Shown here piece by piece: positions 9,939-20,402 of a stretch of DNA of 64,000 nt. Location: the NCBI RefSeq assembly GCF_025997855.1, contig NZ_AP026560.1, forward strand, positions 421,501-485,500, read 5' to 3'. Position 1 is the stretch's first letter. Each line of letters starts with the position of its first letter. The position numbers and the translations under genes were made by a program. Below the pieces are notes generated by a model. The model was not told the DNA's origin and did no database searches. It worked only from the letters and a program-made list of their open reading frames with translations. This stretch comes from Deinococcus aetherius. Its GTDB lineage: Bacteria; Deinococcota; Deinococci; Deinococcales; Deinococcaceae.

Positions 9939-9990
9939 CCCCCTCTTTGTCAGAAGCGCGTTTGAATCCGTCCCTTACACTCCCCCTGAC

Positions 9991-10476
9991 ATGATTGAAC
10001 CTTCCCTTGCCCTCTACGGCGACGCGTTCGAGCGCGTGGACCGTCATCTGGAGGAGCTGCTCGCTGCGACCGGCGTGCGCTATTGCCTGCTGGTGGACCG
10101 CAAGGGCTTCGTGCTCTCGCACAAGGAAGCCCTCTGGGCCCCCCGGCCCCCCGCGCTCGACAGCGTCGCCACCCTCGTCGCCTCCAATGCCGCCGCCACC
10201 GCCGCGCTGGCGAACATGCTGGGCGAGCGCACCTTCAGCGAGCAGACTCACCAGGGCGAGAACGGCACCCTGTACGTGGAATCGGTCGGCGATTCGGCCC
10301 TGCTGACCCTGATCTTCGACGGCAGCGTCCCGCTGGGGCGGGTGAAGGTCCACACCAAGAAGACCATCGGGCAACTCGCGGCCATTCTGAAAGAACTTCA
10401 GGACGCCCCGCCCATCCAGCTCGGCGAGGACTTCTCGCACGGGGCGACCGCCCTGCTCGACGACCTGTTCGGCTGA
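9991..10476 (+). CDS. mglB: Roadblock/LC7-domain protein, MglB-like GAP
   Basis: 161 residues with a single Roadblock/LC7 fold ([19 protein letters not shown] near 25, then [20 protein letters not shown], then [20 protein letters not shown]). Roadblock proteins of this type are GTPase-activating partners of MglA, stacking as dimers on the GTPase. The MglA-like GTPase gene follows after 27 bp, so the pair form an operon. ATG at 9991 lies 9 nt after TACACT (9976-9981) with no Shine-Dalgarno. In myxobacteria the pair sets cell polarity; in a non-gliding coccus the output is unknown. Confidence 0.85.
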   Translation: MIEPSLALYGDAFERVDRHLEELLAATGVRYCLLVDRKGFVLSHKEALWAPRPPALDSVATLVASNAAATAALANMLGERTFSEQTHQGENGTLYVESVGDSALLTLIFDGSVPLGRVKVHTKKTIGQLAAILKELQDAPPIQLGEDFSHGATALLDDLFG

Positions 10477-10503
10477 GCCGTCACGGGACCATAGGGGGAA
10501 TCC

Positions 10504-11094
<591 letters not shown>

Positions 11095-11130
11095 GGGGTA
11101 TGGGGTGTAGCAGGGAGGAGGAAAAGAAGG

Positions 11131-11163
11131 ACCCCCGGGCAGGTGACGGGGGTTCTCCTTTTT
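11131..11163. terminator. intrinsic terminator after mglA
   Basis: ACCCCCG (11131-11137) pairs with CGGGGGT (11147-11153) and is followed by TCTCCTTTTTC. The outer sequences (GAAAAGAAGG left, CTCCTTTTTC right) can extend the stem imperfectly, so it could serve the convergent gene as well. Confidence 0.75.
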
Positions 11164-11182
11164 CAGGGCTGCCACGCCTTCC

Positions 11183-12025
11183 TCAACTCGTCTCTATCGC
11201 CGCGTAGGTTTCCCCGAAATTCCGTGCCTCCAGGTCCCCTTGGCGGATCAGGAAGTGGAGGTAACCCGCGTCCCAGAAAGTGAGGTCAAGCTCGCGCACG
11301 GAGTTCACCCGCAGGAGGTTGCGCCAGGCGTCGGCACCCGTCATGTCCACGGTGGCCCGTTTCCCGTAGTCGTAGAGCCACGCCCGGTCCACGTCGCGCA
11401 CCATGAAGGCGTCCTCCTCGGCCGGGTGGCCGATGCCCGTGACGTGGCCGAAGAGTTGGCCGACGTGCCCCCGTCCCTGCCCCTGGCCCGCCCGCAAGTC
11501 GTCGATCAGGGCCTCGTAGCTCTCCTGCCCGTCCTCGGAGAGCGTGCCGGTCAGCGCCTCGTAGGCGCGCGAGGTCCAGCGTGGCAGGTCGGGGACGAGG
11601 ACAGTGCCGAGGCCGTGCGGGGGGAGGTCGCCGTAGTTCTCGTTGGCGGGCGGCGCGTCCGGCAGAGGGCGTGGGCTCAGCCCCTCGTCGCCTGTGTAGA
11701 GCAGCAGGCGGTGCTCCACGTCGGAGGCGGGTTCGTCCAGGCCCAGGAAGACGTAGAGCATTCCCCGTCCCGGCAGGGGGTTCCCCGCGAAGTGGGGCAC
11801 GTCCCGCAGGTTGAGTTGCAGGAGGAAGGTCAGGGCCTCGCCTCCCTCACTCAACGGCCAGCTCAGCGCGGCGGGAAGGTCGGGCAGGCCGCCGATCCGG
11901 CTCTCGCCCGGGCCCGGGTTCGGCTCGCCCAGGGACAACCGCACCGCCGACCGCACGGCGGCCAGGATGGCGCCCTCGATCTCGGTCAGGCCGTGGTGAC
12001 GGATCAGCCCTTGCAGGGAGGTCAT
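11183..12025 (-). CDS. DUF1963 (YwqG-like) protein
   Basis: 280 residues. Features typical of YwqG/DUF1963: SRIGGLPDLPAALSWPL near 45, LTFLLQLNLRDVPHFAG near 70, GRGMLYVFLGLDEP near 90, and HLLGHP-type glycines around GIGHPAEEDAFM near 200. The family has no established activity. ATG at 12025 is used because the protein there begins at the helical N-terminus; an upstream ATG at 12043 in the same frame is possible. No clear ribosome-binding site is seen. It is transcribed convergently with mglBA and ends just past their shared terminator. Confidence 0.7.
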   Translation of the reverse strand: MTSLQGLIRHHGLTEIEGAILAAVRSAVRLSLGEPNPGPGESRIGGLPDLPAALSWPLSEGGEALTFLLQLNLRDVPHFAGNPLPGRGMLYVFLGLDEPASDVEHRLLLYTGDEGLSPRPLPDAPPANENYGDLPPHGLGTVLVPDLPRWTSRAYEALTGTLSEDGQESYEALIDDLRAGQGQGRGHVGQLFGHVTGIGHPAEEDAFMVRDVDRAWLYDYGKRATVDMTGADAWRNLLRVNSVRELDLTFWDAGYLHFLIRQGDLEARNFGETYAAIETS

Positions 12026-12123
12026 GGCTGCCCAGCATGACACGGCCCCTGGTGCGGCTGCTCCAGACCGGCTCGGCCAAAAGACGAGGGAGGAAAGCCA
12101 ACAAGCCTTCCTCCCCCGCCGTC

Positions 12124-13530
12124 CTAGAACTTCCTGAAGCGGGTGAGGCGGAAGGGCGTTTCCGGCGTGCCCCCCTGCAACTTGTCGAGCTGGCTCTGGG
12201 TCACCACGAGGTCGCCGCCCACCGCCGCCAGGGTGGCCGGGAAGCGCAGGCCGCGCAGGGGCTCCTCCGCGACGACCTGGCCGCTCCCGTAATCGGCGCT
12301 CAGGCTCACCTTGCTGACGACCTGCATCGCGTTGCGCGACACGTACAGGGTGCGCCCGTCGAGGAGCAGGCCGTCACCGCGCTCCAGGCCGCCCATCACC
12401 CGCTGCACGGCCTTGCTGCGCAGGTCGATGCGCCACAGCTCCCCGGTGTTGAGCTGGATGGCGAGCAGATAGCGCCCGTCCGGCGTGGCGGCGATGCCGT
12501 TGAGGTTGATGCCGGGGCCGTACTTGACCGGTGTGTCGCCGAGGTCGAGCCAGCGGGTCAGGGTGAGGTCGGGGTCCACCCGGAAGATGACGGGCCGCGT
12601 GGAGTCGGTGACGTAGACGTTCCCGTCGGGGGCGAGGGTCAGGTCGTTGATGTAGGGGTTGGGGCTGTCGGGCGTCTGGAGCACCTTGAGGGTCACCCCG
12701 TCCGGGCTGAGGATGCTGACCGTGCCCTGGGCCCCGCCCGCGATCCACAACCGGCCCTGGGGGTCCACCTTGAGTCCCAGCGCGGCCCGGCGGCCGAGTG
12801 CGCCCCCCTCCTGGAACTTGCTCACCGCGCCGCTCGCCGCGTCGACCGCGTAGATCGTGCCGTTCACGGCGCTGCCGGTGTAGATCACGCCCTTCCTCGC
12901 GTCGTAGGCCACCCCCTCGGGGAAGTCCTGGGCGCCGGGGAGGGGATAGTCGCGCGTGGTGAGCCCGTTCCGCGAGATGATCCCGCAGCGCAGCCGGGCG
13001 CCGCTCATCCCCGAGGGGTCGCTCTTGTAGTCGTCGGGGTTGGCGTGGATGACCAGGGAGCGGTTCAGGACCCCGTTCATCCCCGTCAGGCTGACCTTGT
13101 CGCTCGTGAAGGTGGCGCGACCCACGCCGTCCGCGCCGACGTTGAGCATGGGCAGGTCGCCGCCGTGCCCGTACTTGTTGGGCGCCTGCGGGTCGTCATG
13201 GTTGCGGCTCATGCCCGGGTCGAAGTGCCCGCCCGCCCCGCCGAAGGGAACGACGGTATTGGTGGCTGGGTCCACGCCGGGGGTGCAGCGCCCGTACTCG
13301 TGAACGTGCATCCCGTGCCCCCCGGGCGGCAGGCCGCGCGCCTCGACGCTGACCTGCACGCCCTGGCCCATCTGCCGGAAGGTCGCGGTGCCGATGACCT
13401 GCCCCGCCGGGTCACGCAGGGCGGCGATGGCGGACAGGGGAGTGGTCGCCGGGGCCGCCGTCATGGGCTGCGCGCCCCCCGCGACGGCGAGGCCCAGCAC
13501 GAGCCCGCCCAGGAGTGTCAGGTGCCTCAT
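12124..13530 (-). CDS. sodC: Cu/Zn superoxide dismutase fused to a beta-propeller domain
   Basis: 468 residues. Signal peptide about 1-20. The SOD domain spans about 30-190 with a full metal set: His75 and His77 in HGMHVHEYG, bridging His102 in GGHFDP, His111 and His122 with Asp125 in GHGGDLP, and Cu ligand His162 in LVIHANPDD. Cys82 and Cys182 (LRCG) can form the conserved disulfide. Residues 200-468 are an NHL/SMP-30-like propeller (FPEGVAYDARKGVIYTGS, VDPQGRLWIAGG, NDLTLAPDGNVYVTDS, LNGIAATPDGRYLLAI), which ordinary SodC lacks. The start ATG overlaps the stop of the upstream sugar dehydrogenase gene (TGATG), so they are translated as one unit. Secreted dismutation of superoxide is expected; the propeller may bind a sugar or polymer. 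Confidence 0.9.
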   Translation of the reverse strand: MRHLTLLGGLVLGLAVAGGAQPMTAAPATTPLSAIAALRDPAGQVIGTATFRQMGQGVQVSVEARGLPPGGHGMHVHEYGRCTPGVDPATNTVVPFGGAGGHFDPGMSRNHDDPQAPNKYGHGGDLPMLNVGADGVGRATFTSDKVSLTGMNGVLNRSLVIHANPDDYKSDPSGMSGARLRCGIISRNGLTTRDYPLPGAQDFPEGVAYDARKGVIYTGSAVNGTIYAVDAASGAVSKFQEGGALGRRAALGLKVDPQGRLWIAGGAQGTVSILSPDGVTLKVLQTPDSPNPYINDLTLAPDGNVYVTDSTRPVIFRVDPDLTLTRWLDLGDTPVKYGPGINLNGIAATPDGRYLLAIQLNTGELWRIDLRSKAVQRVMGGLERGDGLLLDGRTLYVSRNAMQVVSKVSLSADYGSGQVVAEEPLRGLRFPATLAAVGGDLVVTQSQLDKLQGGTPETPFRLTRFRKF

Positions 13531-14807
13531 CACTGGCCCCCCGTGTACCGCACCCGATACAGGACGCCGCTCTGGTCGTCGGTGAAGAGCAGGCTGCCGT
13601 CGGTGTAGGTGGCGACGCCCGCCACGCGCCCGAACTGCTTCCACCCCCCGCCCTCCTGGTACACGAAGCCCGTCACGAAGGGGGTGATGGCGGTGGGCCG
13701 GTTGTTCGCGTCGAAGTCCACCCGCGCGATCTCGTAGCCGCTGGGCTCGGAGCGGTTCCACGAGCCCCGGTAGGCAACGAAGGCGTCGTTGCGGTACTCG
13801 GCGGGGAATTGGGTCCTCGTGTAGAACTCCAGCCCGATGGCCGCCGCGTGCGCGGTGTACGTCAGCAGCGAGCCCTGGGTGAGGTCGCAGTACTCCTGCT
13901 TGGTGATCCGGCCCGGGATCTGCGAGGTGTTGGTGTAGGGATCGGGTGTGCGGTTCCCGTAGCAGAAGGGCCAGCCGTAGTTGCGCCCGCGCACGATGAC
14001 GTTCATCTCCTCGGGCGGGAGGTTGTCGCCGTGCCAGTCCATCCCCTGATCCATGCCGTACAGAACCTTTGTCACCGGGTGCCACCCGAAGCCGATGGTG
14101 TGCCTCAGTCCCCGGGCGTACACCTCGCGCCACTGCCCGTCGGGGCGGACGCGCAGGATGGTCGCCTCCTCGGGGTTCTGGGTGGGGGCGTCGTTGTTGG
14201 TCGAGCCGAAGGAGGCGTAGAGGTAGCCGTCCGGGCCCCACTTCAGGCCGCGCGCGGGGTGCTGCCCGGCGTCGGGGAAGCCGTCCGCGAAGACGCGGGG
14301 CACGCTCAGCGTCCCGTCCTTCGCCATGTCCATCACCCAGATCGTCTTCTCGCCGACCGCGTAGAGCTTGCCGTCCTTCACGTCCAGCCCGTGCACGAGC
14401 TTGAGGTTCTGTGCCACCATCCGGCGCTCGCCCGCGTCGAAGCGCCCGTCTTTGTTGACGTCCTTGAGGTAATAGATGTCGCCCTGCTGCCTGCGGGTGA
14501 GGTAGATGCCGCCGCCCGGCATGACGTGCATCATCCGCGCGTTGCCCAGGCCGGTCGCCATCACGGTGATCGTGAAGCCCGCCGGGACCCTCAGCCGGGC
14601 GAGCTTGTCGGGGGTGAATTCGAGCGCGGCGGGCTCGTTGCGCGTGACGGTGGCCGACACGGGCGGCTCGGGGGCGGGCACCGGGCGGGGGGTGGGAATG
14701 GTCGTCTGCCTCGGGCCGGGGCCAGTCGGCGAGGCCGAACCCTGGGCCAGGGCGGGGGGCACAACGCCGAGGGCCGCCGTCAGCGCGGCGAGCAGGAGCT
14801 TTCTCAT
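13530..14807 (-). CDS. exported PQQ-type soluble sugar dehydrogenase
   Basis: 425 residues. Signal peptide (KLLLAALTAALGVVPPALAQ), a Pro/Thr-rich spacer to about residue 60, then a six-bladed beta-propeller like soluble glucose dehydrogenase. Segments seen: PAGFTITVMATGLGNARMM, HGLDVKDGKLYAV, HPARGLKWGPDGYLYASFGS, RGLRHTIGFGWHPVTKVLYGMDQGMDW, GRNYGWPFCYGN, FVAYRGSWNRSEPSGYEIARV. His-Thr-Ile-Gly-Phe and the YRGSWNR strand correspond to the PQQ-pocket blocks of the family, though substrate and PQQ use are inferred. ATG at 14807 follows GGAGGAAAACCC, a good ribosome-binding site. It is first in a two-gene operon with sodC. Confidence 0.85.
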   Translation of the reverse strand: MRKLLLAALTAALGVVPPALAQGSASPTGPGPRQTTIPTPRPVPAPEPPVSATVTRNEPAALEFTPDKLARLRVPAGFTITVMATGLGNARMMHVMPGGGIYLTRRQQGDIYYLKDVNKDGRFDAGERRMVAQNLKLVHGLDVKDGKLYAVGEKTIWVMDMAKDGTLSVPRVFADGFPDAGQHPARGLKWGPDGYLYASFGSTNNDAPTQNPEEATILRVRPDGQWREVYARGLRHTIGFGWHPVTKVLYGMDQGMDWHGDNLPPEEMNVIVRGRNYGWPFCYGNRTPDPYTNTSQIPGRITKQEYCDLTQGSLLTYTAHAAAIGLEFYTRTQFPAEYRNDAFVAYRGSWNRSEPSGYEIARVDFDANNRPTAITPFVTGFVYQEGGGWKQFGRVAGVATYTDGSLLFTDDQSGVLYRVRYTGGQ

Positions 14808-14895
14808 GGGTTTTCCTCCGAAGCTCAACATTCCATCCCGCCCCGGGGAACAATCTCGGCCCGGCTCACCTTCTGAGACGAACTTCAGGGTGACC

Positions 14896-15630
<735 letters not shown>

Positions 15631-15716
15631 GGGCGCAGTCTAGAAAAGGCGCGTGAGAACGGCCCTGCGGGGACGCGCCCACGGTAAGCCCGCCCCGGCC
15701 CGCTACACTGCCCCCG

Positions 15717-16706
15717 ATGCGCCCCGACCTCCTCGACCGCGTGCTGTCGCTGCTCCCCGCCCGGAGTAAGCGCCCGGAGTTGCAACTGCTGTTTGACATG
15801 CTGCGCGACTACCCCCAGCGCGGCGGCAAGGGCATCCGCTCCGAACTCCTCCTCGCCAGCGCCCGCGCACACGGGGTCACACCGGGCTCCGAACGCTGGG
15901 AGGGGGCGCTGTGGCTCGCGGCGGCCCTGGAGATGTTCCAGAACTGGGTCCTGATCCACGACGACATCGAGGACGACTCGGAGGAGCGCCGGGGGAGACC
16001 CGCCCTCCACCGCCTGTACGGGGTGCCGCTCGCCATCAACGCGGGCGACGCCCTGCACGCCTACATGTGGGGCGCCGTGTGGCGTGCGGGCGTGCCCGGC
16101 GGCATGGAGGAATTCCTCGCCATGATCCACCGCACCGCCGAGGGGCAGCACCTGGACCTCGCCTGGGTGGAGCACCGCGAGTGGAACCTCACGGAGGCCG
16201 ACTACCTGGAGATGGTGCGTCTCAAGACCGCCCACTACACGGTCGTCGTGCCGCTGCGGCTGGGGGCGCTCGCGGCGGGGATCGCGCCCCAGGACGCCTT
16301 CACCCCGGCGGGCCTCGCGCTGGGGGCCGCCTTCCAGATTCGGGACGACGTGCTCAACCTCGCGGGCGACCCCCTCAAGTACGGCAAGGAGATCGGCGGC
16401 GACCTGCTGGAGGGCAAGCGCACATTGATCGTGCTGCACTGGCTCGCCCGGGCGCCGGAGGAGCAGAGGCGGGTGTTTCTCGAACAGATGCGCCGCAACC
16501 GCCCCGACAAGGACCCCGCCGCCATCGCCGAAATTCACCGCTGGCTGCTGGAGAGCGGGAGCGTCCGCTACGCCCAGGACTACGCGGACGCCCAGGCTCG
16601 GGAGGGGCTGGAACTGCTGGAGGAGGCGTTGAGGAGCGCCCCGGATCAGGAGGCCGCGCGGGAGTTGCAAGGCGGCGTGCGGGAACTGGCGACGCGGGAG
16701 GCGTGA
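15717..16706 (+). CDS. polyprenyl (isoprenyl) diphosphate synthase
   Basis: 329 residues, trans-prenyltransferase fold. First aspartate-rich motif DDIEDD near residue 81 (family DDxxD), followed by RRGRPALHRLYG. The second is FQIRDDVLN near 205 with KYGKEIGGDLLEGKRT just after, typical of FPP/GGPP/longer-chain synthases. Chain length cannot be decided from the residues before the first motif. Products could feed carotenoids (deinoxanthin), menaquinone or undecaprenyl phosphate. ATG at 15717 lies 7 nt after TACACT, a leaderless start. No other isoprenoid gene is adjacent. Confidence 0.88.
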   Translation: MRPDLLDRVLSLLPARSKRPELQLLFDMLRDYPQRGGKGIRSELLLASARAHGVTPGSERWEGALWLAAALEMFQNWVLIHDDIEDDSEERRGRPALHRLYGVPLAINAGDALHAYMWGAVWRAGVPGGMEEFLAMIHRTAEGQHLDLAWVEHREWNLTEADYLEMVRLKTAHYTVVVPLRLGALAAGIAPQDAFTPAGLALGAAFQIRDDVLNLAGDPLKYGKEIGGDLLEGKRTLIVLHWLARAPEEQRRVFLEQMRRNRPDKDPAAIAEIHRWLLESGSVRYAQDYADAQAREGLELLEEALRSAPDQEAARELQGGVRELATREA

Positions 16707-16730
16707 GGGCGTGGGGCCGCTTCTCCAGGG

Positions 16731-17237
16731 GTGTGCGCTCTGATCCTCGCCGTGGACGTGGGCTACTCGCCGGGCGGGGCGAAGGCGGCGGGCATCCTCT
16801 TCGGTGATTGGGCCGACGAACACCCGGAGAGGGTCCTGACGGCCCACCTCGGCCTTCCCGAGGAGTACCTTCCCGGAGAGTTCTACCGCCGCGAACTGCC
16901 CGCCCTGCTGAAGATCATCGAGCCTGCCTTACCGGAGACGAGCGTCATCGTGATCGACGGGTACGTGTGGCTGGGGAGCGAGCAAAGGCCCGGACTCGGC
17001 CTGCACCTGTGGGAGGTGCTGGAGGAGCGAGTCGCGGTCATCGGCGTCGCCAAGTCGAGGTTCCACGGCACTCCCGAGGAAGCAGAGGTTCTTCGCGGGA
17101 CGAGCAGGAGCCCTCTCTTCGTCACCTCCGTCGGCCTCCCGCTGGAGGAGGCGAAGGGCTGTGTCCTGGGGATGGCGGGCGAGCACCGCATCCCGACGTT
17201 GCTCAGGTACGTGGACAGGCTCAGCCGCTCGGGTTGA
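16731..17237 (+). CDS. nfi: compact endonuclease V-like protein
   Basis: 168 residues; canonical endonuclease V is about 220-230. Family landmarks remain: AVDVGYSPGG at 7 (catalytic Asp), EYLPGEFYRRELP near 43 (the PYIPGxLxFRE block), VIDGYVWLGSEQRPGLGLHLWE near 73 (second Asp), VIGVAKSRFHG near 98, and PLFVTSVGLPLEEAKGCVLGMAGEHRIPTLLRYVD at the end. The N-terminal region before the first Asp is missing relative to bacterial Nfi. The role would be deaminated-base (inosine) repair or RNA cleavage. GTG at 16731 is assumed; it sits 24 bp after the prenyl synthase stop, perhaps in the same transcript. Confidence 0.75.
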   Translation: MCALILAVDVGYSPGGAKAAGILFGDWADEHPERVLTAHLGLPEEYLPGEFYRRELPALLKIIEPALPETSVIVIDGYVWLGSEQRPGLGLHLWEVLEERVAVIGVAKSRFHGTPEEAEVLRGTSRSPLFVTSVGLPLEEAKGCVLGMAGEHRIPTLLRYVDRLSRSG

Positions 17238-17247
17238 ACTTGCCGAC

Positions 17248-18042
17248 TTACTCCACCAGCCCCAGCGCCGCGTCCGCGAACCGCCCGAAGGCAGCGTTCA
17301 ACTCCCGCAGCGCCCCGGGCCGCACCACTCCCCACTCCCCGTAATACAGCGCCACGTTGATCTCGATGCCGAAGGCGGGAATCCCCGTACGCGCGTGGTG
17401 ATTCCTGCTCAGGGTATCGGTCGTCCAGGGGTCGCCCACCGCCACGCGGTTGAACTCGCCCGTCAGCACGGGGGCGAACGCCTGGGCGCAGGCGGCTCGC
17501 AGGGCGTCCCAGCCGCCTCTGGGAAAGGTGGGCTCCCCTTCCGTCCCCAGCATCAGCGTCAGGGCGGGGCGGGGAGCCCCCGTGTCCGGCCCCAGCTTCG
17601 GCCCGTGCGAGGCCATCGAGTGCCCGACGATCATCAGCCGCGCGCCGCGCAATTCCTCGCTCACCCCCGCGTCGAAGGCGTCCCAGACCCGCCGCAACCG
17701 CGCCTCCCGTTTCCCTTGCGTCAGGGTGAAGCCCTCCGGGTAGAGGGGGCGGCGGTCGAAGTCCATCAGCTTGACCACCCCGTTGTCGTCCGTATCAAAG
17801 CGGTCCCGGTTGAGGTCCACCGCGAAGCGGCTCCAGGGGGCTTGCAGGTAGCGTGTGCCCGGCACCGCGTAGATCAGGTCGGTGTACGGGTCCCCCTCCA
17901 GAAACACCCGCCGCAGGAAGGCCGCCCGTTTCTCCTCGTCGAACACGTCCTCCCCCAGCATGTCCCGCAGCACGTCGGCGGGGAGCGCCCCGGACGGGTG
18001 CGGCGTGAGGACGAGGAGGCGGTCGCGGTCAGGGGCGGTCAT
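17248..18042 (-). CDS. N-formylglutamate amidohydrolase-family protein
   Basis: 264 residues. LLVLTPHPSGALPADVLRDML at the N-terminus is the family's (P/E)HSG block. Later blocks are RFAVDLNRDRFDTDD near 78, RLMIVGHSMASHGPKLG near 142 and an IEINVALYY block near 238 (family ExN). Relatives hydrolyse N-formylglutamate in histidine degradation, but no hut genes are adjacent, so the substrate is open. ATG at 18042 lies 7 nt after TATCCT on the minus strand, a leaderless start. It is convergent with the endonuclease V gene, 10 bp away, with no separate terminator visible. Confidence 0.8.
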   Translation of the reverse strand: MTAPDRDRLLVLTPHPSGALPADVLRDMLGEDVFDEEKRAAFLRRVFLEGDPYTDLIYAVPGTRYLQAPWSRFAVDLNRDRFDTDDNGVVKLMDFDRRPLYPEGFTLTQGKREARLRRVWDAFDAGVSEELRGARLMIVGHSMASHGPKLGPDTGAPRPALTLMLGTEGEPTFPRGGWDALRAACAQAFAPVLTGEFNRVAVGDPWTTDTLSRNHHARTGIPAFGIEINVALYYGEWGVVRPGALRELNAAFGRFADAALGLVE

Positions 18043-18132
18043 GCGGCCCAGGATAGAGCGCGGGCCTTCCCCGCCCTCCCAACTGCGTCCCCGGCACCCC
18101 GCCCCCTTCCCCCCTCGCCTAGAATGTCCAGA

Positions 18133-19220
<1,088 letters not shown>

Positions 19221-19224
<4 letters not shown>

Positions 19225-20078
19225 AGGGGCCGCGCCGCACCGGGGCCTCCCGCAGCCTCGGCGACCTGATGGGACCGACGCTGGGCAGCGCCCGACTGAC
19301 GAGGGGAATCGGCAAGGCGCGGTCGATCATCGCCTGGCCGCAGGCGGTCGGCCCGGAGATCGCCCGGATGACCCGGCCCCGCTCGCAGCAGGGCGGCACC
19401 CTCTTCGTGGAGGTGCGGGACAGCGCGACCGCCCACCACCTCACCCTCCAGCGCCACCACTTCCTGAAAAGCCTCAACGCCCTGCTCGGCGAGGACGGCG
19501 TGAACGAGATTCGCTTCACGGTGGGAACGGTCCGCGCCGCCGCGCCCGCCCCCCGCGTCGCGCCCCTGCCCGCCCCCGACCGCGCCCGGGCCCGCTCGCT
19601 GGTACGGAACGTGGAGGGGGACCTGAGGGACGTGGCGCTGAGGGCCGCCGAGGCGATCACCCGCGCCCGCAAGTGGAGGGAGGAACAGGGCTGGCGCCCC
19701 TGCCCGGTGTGCGGCGAGGCGAGCCGGGAGCAGCCCTGCCGTGCCTGCGCCCTCACCCTGGAAGACCCCAACGTCAGGCGGGCCGCCCGGCCGCTCACCC
19801 GCGCCCCCGAACGCCTGCCCCTGCTGTCTCCCCTGCTCGGGGACAGCGGGATGAACGCCGCCCGTTTCCTCGCGCTGGGGCTGCTCGAAGACCAGCTCGA
19901 CCTCCTCGCGCTGGAGTGCGTGCGAGGCGGGGGGGAAGACGGTTACCGCGCCTTTCTGGCCCAGCAGGCGGAGGTGTACCTAGCCCTGGCGCACCGCAAG
20001 CCCCGCAGCGCCCTGACGAAGGCCGACCGGGCGGCGCTCCCCGAGCGGGTGCGGCAGGTGCTGGGGGCGGGGCGGTAG
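19221..20078 (+). CDS. DciA-like (DUF721) protein with C-terminal zinc-ribbon extension
   Basis: 285 residues. Residues 12-105 form a DUF721/DciA domain (IIAWPQAVGPEIARMTRP near 36, then TLFVEVRDSATAHHLTLQRHHFLKSLNALL). DciA proteins load the replicative helicase in bacteria lacking DnaC. After a basic linker comes RPCPVCGEASREQPCRACAL near 155, a four-cysteine zinc ribbon, then an all-helical C-terminal 110 residues ending in a basic tail. This C-terminal half goes beyond the minimal DciA. GTG at 19221 overlaps the recF stop, so both are translated together; recF-DUF721 adjacency is common in replication gene clusters. Confidence 0.8.
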
Positions 20079-20108
20079 GGCCAGGACGACGCGCTCCCCT
20101 CCAGGAGA

Positions 20109-20145
20109 AGACCCCACCTCGGCGGGGAGGCGCGGTCTCGATCTT
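20109..20145. terminator. probable terminator after the DciA-like gene
   Basis: AGACC (20109-20113) pairs with GGTCT (20134-20138), and inside it CCTC (20117-20120) pairs with GAGG (20127-20130). CGATCTTTA follows, a weak U-tract. It lies between convergent genes. Confidence 0.45.
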
Positions 20146-20155
20146 TACGGTGCCG

Positions 20156-20401
20156 CTACGCCTTGCCCAGCAGCTTCATCCGCAGCTCGTTTCCCTCGCC
20201 CCCCAGCCGCTCGGTCACGGTGAAGCGGAAGCGGGCGCCGTCGTGCATCTCCAGCACACATTCGGTGCCCTCACCCAACTCCGGGGTCGCCTCGTCGAGG
20301 GAGACGCGCATCATGCCGCGCCCCCCCTCCAGCGCCTTGATATGGCCTGGGACGGCGGCAGAGCCGAAGTGCGCGACCACGGTGTTGAAGTCCCGCGTCA
20401 C
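20156..20401 (-). CDS. small conserved-type hypothetical protein
   Basis: 81 residues, predicted mostly beta (GMMRVSLDEATPELGEGTECVLEMHDGARFRFTVTERL). No motif is recognised. GTG at 20401 begins 1 nt after the stop of the PhyH-family gene (20403-20405), so the two are very probably translated as a unit. The strand pattern could be a small OB- or PilZ-like barrel, but this is only a shape impression. Confidence 0.6.
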   Translation of the reverse strand: MTRDFNTVVAHFGSAAVPGHIKALEGGRGMMRVSLDEATPELGEGTECVLEMHDGARFRFTVTERLGGEGNELRMKLLGKA

Positions 20402-20402
20402 G

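Noticed and set aside
7920..9965. 680-codon plus-strand frame opposite the NAGPA-family gene
   Set aside because: His/Arg/Gly-rich antisense shadow. The minus-strand frame has a signal peptide, family motifs and a promoter.
12124..14853. A single 909-codon frame spanning sodC and the dehydrogenase region
   Set aside because: The true genes are two coupled frames overlapping at 13530. The upstream part of the long frame is out of frame with the dehydrogenase and Arg/Pro-rich.
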